Shown: positions 60,697 through 64,000 of the stretch, piece by piece
How the letters are laid out: each line of letters starts with the position of its first letter
How positions within the stretch are numbered: the stretch's first letter is position 1
From: Paludibacterium purpuratum
GTDB taxonomy: Bacteria > Pseudomonadota > Gammaproteobacteria > Burkholderiales > Chromobacteriaceae
Assembly (NCBI RefSeq): GCF_004363805.1
Contig: NZ_SNZP01000017.1
Coordinates: 22,376 to 86,375, forward strand
DNA length: 64,000 nt
Direction of reading: 5' to 3'
Program-made: the position numbers and the translations under genes
Notes under the pieces: generated by a model
The model's database searches: none
What the model was told of the DNA's origin: nothing
Seen by the model: the letters and a program-made list of their open reading frames with translations, nothing else

Positions 60697-63360
60697 ATGG
60701 ATTTTTCCTCGTTGTTGGCCGCCTTCGCCTCCGCTTTCACGCAAGATCAACGTTTGTTATCGCTGCAGCTGGGTGACGATCAGCAATGGGACGGTGTGCT
60801 GCTGCCGCAAAGCGTCGAAGGCAGCGAAGCGGTTTCCGATAGTTATCGTTACACCGTCGACTGTCTGTCGGCCAACGGCAATCTACCGCTAAAAAATCTA
60901 CTCGGCCTGTCGGCGCGCCTGGCCATACAAGATCAAAACGGCGAGCCGGTACTGCGCGGCGGCGTGGTCAGCCAAGCACAGGCGCTCGGCAGCGACGGCG
61001 GCTTCAGCCGCTACCGCCTGGTGATTGTGCCGCCCATAGCCTTGTTGACCCACCGGGTGACCAGCAGGGTCTTCCAAGACCAAAGCGTGCCGGACATCGT
61101 CAAACAGGTTATCGCCGAACATCAGGCGAACAACCCAGTCTTCACCCACTTGCAGACGCTCGTCTTTCAGTTGAGCGGCCAGCACGCGCCCCGTAGCTAC
61201 ACTTTGCAGTATCGCGAAAGCGACTATGATTTCCTGCGCCGCTTAATGCATGAAGAGGGCCTGGCCTGGCGCTTCGAACATGTCAGCAGCGGCTCGACGC
61301 TGCAAAGCCAACTGACGGTGTTCGACGATCCGTTCAGCCTGCCGCAATCAGCACAACAGCGCGTGCGTTTTCAACGTGCCGACGCCACCGAAAGCGAGGA
61401 TGGCCTGACCGACTGGCAGGCACAACGGCAGTTGACCAGCGGTCAGGTTAGTCTGGCCAGCTTCGACTACAAGGCGGTGCAAACCGGTCACGGCCAGGAC
61501 AGCAGCACGCGCGCCCTGAGCGACAGCGAACGCGCGGCGCAAAGCACGCTGGAAGACTATCAACCCCAAACGCTGTATTACGCCTCGGACGCCGATGGCC
61601 TGACCCGTTATGCGCAACAGCGTCAGCAAGCGCACGACCTGGCCGCTCAAGGTTTTCAGGGGGGCGGCACGCTGCGCGGGCTACACGCCGGCCACTGGTT
61701 TCGGCTGGATAATCACCCCGCGCACGACAGCCAGCCGGCCGATCAGCGCGAATTCGTGGTGACCAAGCAGCAGTTCAACGCGCGCAACAACCTGCCGGAG
61801 GCGCTCAAACAGTCGTTGAGCAGTACGCCGGACAGCGCGCCCTTCACCACCCAGTTCAATGCCCAGCCGCGCGGCCTGCCGCTATCGCCGCCTTACGCCA
61901 ACACCGCCCTGGCCAAACCAACCGCCCCGGGCGTGCAAACCGCTACCGTGGTGGGGCCGGCCGACCAGGAAGTTTTTACCGACGAGTCCGGCCGCATCAA
62001 AATCCAGTTGCATTGGCAACGTGGCCAGGAGCACCCCGAAGCGGGCGCCGCCAGCGACGAACGTTCGAGTTGCTGGATCCGCGTCGCCATGCCTTCGGCC
62101 GGCGCCGGCTGGGGGCATCAATTCATCCCGCGCATCGGCCAAGAAGTGCTGGTGGACTTTATCGAAGGCGACATCGACCGCCCGGTGGTCACCGGGGTGC
62201 TGTACAACGGCAGCCACACCCCAGCGCAATTCAGCGGCGCCGGCAACCTGCCGGGCAACAAAACGCTGTCGGGCATCAAGTCCAAAGAACATCAGGGCAG
62301 CGGCTTCGGCGAACTGCTGTTCGACGACACCAGCGGCCAGACCCGCACCCGATTGTCCAACGAGCATGGCTCCACGCAGCTCAATCAAGGTTTCCTGACC
62401 CACCCTAGAATCGATGGTAAAGCCGAGCCACGCGGCGAGGGCTTCGAGCTGCGCACCGATCTGCAGGGGGCGATCCGCGCCGCCAAAGGTTTGCTGCTGA
62501 GTACGCATGCGCAAGCCAAGGCCAAGGATGGGCAGCTGGCCCGCGAGGAATTGGTCGGGCTGCTTGAGATGGCGCTCTCCATGGCGCAAAGCCTGTCGAG
62601 CCAAGCCGACACCCACCAGGCCGACCCAACCGATACCGCACCGCAGCAGCAGTTGGCCGACGACATCAAGCAATGGCATGGTGGCAGCAACACCGCCAAA
62701 GACCAGGCCGGTGGCGGCAAGGCCATTCTGGCTCTCGGTGCGCCACAAGGCATCGCCATTGCCAGCGAGGCCAGCATTCAGCAGGTCAGCGGCGGTAGTC
62801 ACGACGTGGTCACCGTCAAAGACCACAACCTGACCATCGGCCAGCACTTCCGCCTGCGTGTCGGCCAATCGCTATCGCTGTTCGCACAGCAACTGGGCAT
62901 GAAGCTGATCGCCGCCGCCGGCAAGATCCGCATTCAGGCGCAAAGCGACGACATCGAAATCGGCGCCGCCAAGAAACTGCACCTGTATGCGCTGGAAGAG
63001 CTGATTCTGGAAGCACCGAAGGTCACCATCAAGGCCAGCAACGCCGGCGCCGAATACGGCGGCGGCATTGTTACCAAGACCACCGCCACGCACCAGCAAC
63101 ACGCAGCCAGCCACAGCATGGACGGCCCGGCCAGCGTCAGCGCCGCACCGCCCAACATGCCGCAAAGCACCATGGCGACCCATGAGCAGTTCGGCGTATC
63201 CGGCCGCGCCGGCCAGGCACGGCCAGACCTGCGACACGACGTACGTAATGGTCAGAGCCAACCGGAGGGGGCGGGCAGCACCGATGGCAGCGGCGCTACG
63301 CCCACCCTGGCGGGCCGTGCCATCGATGCCCTCAAAATGACCCTGAAACGGAGCGGATGA
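60697..63360 (+). CDS. vgrG: Type VI secretion tip protein VgrG
   Basis: The 887-residue protein has the gp27-like and gp5-like parts of VgrG: SVEGSEAVSDSYRYTVDCLS, RRLMHEEGLAWRFEHV, then the OB-fold entry TATVVGPADQEVFTDESGRI, KIQLHWQRGQ, and SCWIRVAMPSAGAGWGHQFI with PRIGQEVLVDFIEGDIDRPV. About residues 560-800 are the DUF2345 beta-prism (SVSDVVTVKDHN-type segment HDVVTVKDHNLTIG, FRLRVGQSLSLFA). VgrG forms the puncturing spike trimer. The ATG at 60697 has a weak ribosome site. Its stop overlaps the next gene's start, so the lipase-type cargo is coupled. Confidence 0.93.
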   Translation: MDFSSLLAAFASAFTQDQRLLSLQLGDDQQWDGVLLPQSVEGSEAVSDSYRYTVDCLSANGNLPLKNLLGLSARLAIQDQNGEPVLRGGVVSQAQALGSDGGFSRYRLVIVPPIALLTHRVTSRVFQDQSVPDIVKQVIAEHQANNPVFTHLQTLVFQLSGQHAPRSYTLQYRESDYDFLRRLMHEEGLAWRFEHVSSGSTLQSQLTVFDDPFSLPQSAQQRVRFQRADATESEDGLTDWQAQRQLTSGQVSLASFDYKAVQTGHGQDSSTRALSDSERAAQSTLEDYQPQTLYYASDADGLTRYAQQRQQAHDLAAQGFQGGGTLRGLHAGHWFRLDNHPAHDSQPADQREFVVTKQQFNARNNLPEALKQSLSSTPDSAPFTTQFNAQPRGLPLSPPYANTALAKPTAPGVQTATVVGPADQEVFTDESGRIKIQLHWQRGQEHPEAGAASDERSSCWIRVAMPSAGAGWGHQFIPRIGQEVLVDFIEGDIDRPVVTGVLYNGSHTPAQFSGAGNLPGNKTLSGIKSKEHQGSGFGELLFDDTSGQTRTRLSNEHGSTQLNQGFLTHPRIDGKAEPRGEGFELRTDLQGAIRAAKGLLLSTHAQAKAKDGQLAREELVGLLEMALSMAQSLSSQADTHQADPTDTAPQQQLADDIKQWHGGSNTAKDQAGGGKAILALGAPQGIAIASEASIQQVSGGSHDVVTVKDHNLTIGQHFRLRVGQSLSLFAQQLGMKLIAAAGKIRIQAQSDDIEIGAAKKLHLYALEELILEAPKVTIKASNAGAEYGGGIVTKTTATHQQHAASHSMDGPASVSAAPPNMPQSTMATHEQFGVSGRAGQARPDLRHDVRNGQSQPEGAGSTDGSGATPTLAGRAIDALKMTLKRSG

Positions 63361-64000
63361 TGACCGACGTACTGAACACCGCAACCCGCCGCGTCAAACT
63401 ACAGTTCGACAAGCAGGGCAACCCGTTTTTCGAATCGGTCAAAAGCCCGGACAGCTTCAAACAGCGTGCGCTATGCGTGAATCCGCCGCACAACGTGATT
63501 CCGGTGATCTTCGTGCCGGGGATCATGGGAACGAATTTGAAGTTAGCGGACAACAAGGGGGCCGCATGGGCGCCGCCCAATGGCACGCTTGAAGGGATTG
63601 GCGCCGCCACCAAGGGCACCTTCCAAGATCCTGCCGAGCGCCAAGTACTCTTCGATCCGAACAACACCGAGGTCAACCCGGATGGCCCTTGCCAGGTGCC
63701 GGACAGCCTTTTTTGGCTCACCACGGCGGAAGCCAAACGGCGCGGCTGGGGTGCGCTGCACCAGGATAGTTACCACCCGATCCTGCAACAGCTGGAAATT
63801 AGCTTGAACGACCAGTACAGCCTGCCGGGCCGGCCGCAGGCGCATGGTAATCATCCGCTGCCGGAAATCGGCATGCTCAGCCATTTGGCCGGCAGTTCGA
63901 GCCCACCGCCGCAGGCGCCCGGCTACAACCGCCCGCCCGACTATGCAAGCATCGCCGCCGAGGCGGTCAAGGCCTGGAACACGCAACCGCGCGCCTTGAG
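63357..64000 (+). CDS. Type VI lipase-type effector (Tle-like), 5' part
   Basis: Two in-frame ATGs (63357 and 63360) overlap the vgrG stop TGA, so translation is coupled. The frame stays open to the window end (about 214 codons). The segment HNVIPVIFVPGIMGTNLKLA is the oxyanion-type motif of alpha/beta-hydrolase lipases before the nucleophile elbow. It continues with NPDGPCQVPDSLFWLTTAEA. No signal peptide is present. Position behind VgrG and the hydrolase motif support a phospholipase/esterase effector. The catalytic Ser lies beyond the window. An immunity gene should follow. Confidence 0.8.
   Translation, partial: MMTDVLNTATRRVKLQFDKQGNPFFESVKSPDSFKQRALCVNPPHNVIPVIFVPGIMGTNLKLADNKGAAWAPPNGTLEGIGAATKGTFQDPAERQVLFDPNNTEVNPDGPCQVPDSLFWLTTAEAKRRGWGALHQDSYHPILQQLEISLNDQYSLPGRPQAHGNHPLPEIGMLSHLAGSSSPPPQAPGYNRPPDYASIAAEAVKAWNTQPRAL

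Overview
The window looks like the chromosome of a betaproteobacterium of the Neisseriales/Chromobacteriaceae type. The evidence is a GC-rich coding style, an ssrA tag of AND...ALAA form, two long chemoreceptors, YcaO/YgiQ, class I DAHP synthase, AcnA, and a ybeD-lipB-lipA cluster. The placement is an inference from gene content and I ran no database search.

Layout. 1-8.3 kb: a nickel/cobalt efflux locus (rcnR/rcnA with two visible operators), an orphan RelB-like antitoxin, the tmRNA gene with transposase debris at its 3' side, a RidA protein, a GNAT, an O-methyltransferase, and a decayed toxin-antitoxin pair between direct repeats next to an MFS transporter. 8.3-27.2 kb: mostly core genes. 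These are DAHP synthase, an Ala-Lys-Pro repeat protein with a perfect operator-like palindrome, RNase T2, a chemoreceptor, several small unknown genes, ygiQ-ycaO, a hybrid kinase/HD-GYP pair, gph-ilvA, and ybeD-lipB-lipA.

27.2-44.3 kb is an accessory island. It starts right behind lipA with the wreck of a Tn7-like element (a frameshifted TnsB/Mu-type transposase between repeated end boxes). It then holds an AT-rich coiled-coil protein, a type VI secretion cargo cassette (PAAR, lambda-R-like lysozyme, probable immunity protein), two unknown genes, a 1271-residue SIR2 protein, and, convergent to it, a 1340-residue protein with an HTH, a nuclease-like block and long helical repeats. These last two are the best candidates for an anti-phage defence locus. 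A three-gene EIIA / amino-acid-kinase-like / GNAT operon follows, and the stretch closes with an IS3-type transposase remnant.

44.3-64 kb: an AI-2E/PerM-type permease with a long C-terminal extension, an unknown protein, an NRAMP-related (probably Mg2+) transporter paired with MgtC, aconitase A, a second chemoreceptor, a solute-binding protein, a REC-PP2C phosphatase, a TPR-methyltransferase, a cytochrome b561, and a second type VI locus: vgrG translationally coupled to a lipase-type effector that runs off the end.

How the genes fit together. Two sites carry type VI secretion cargo but no structural genes, so the core apparatus must lie elsewhere. Signal transduction is well represented (two chemoreceptors, a hybrid kinase, HD-GYP, REC-PP2C). 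Divalent metal handling appears twice (rcnRA; NRMT-mgtC). Transposase remnants sit at the tmRNA 3' end, behind lipA and before the permease gene, marking sites of repeated insertion and decay.
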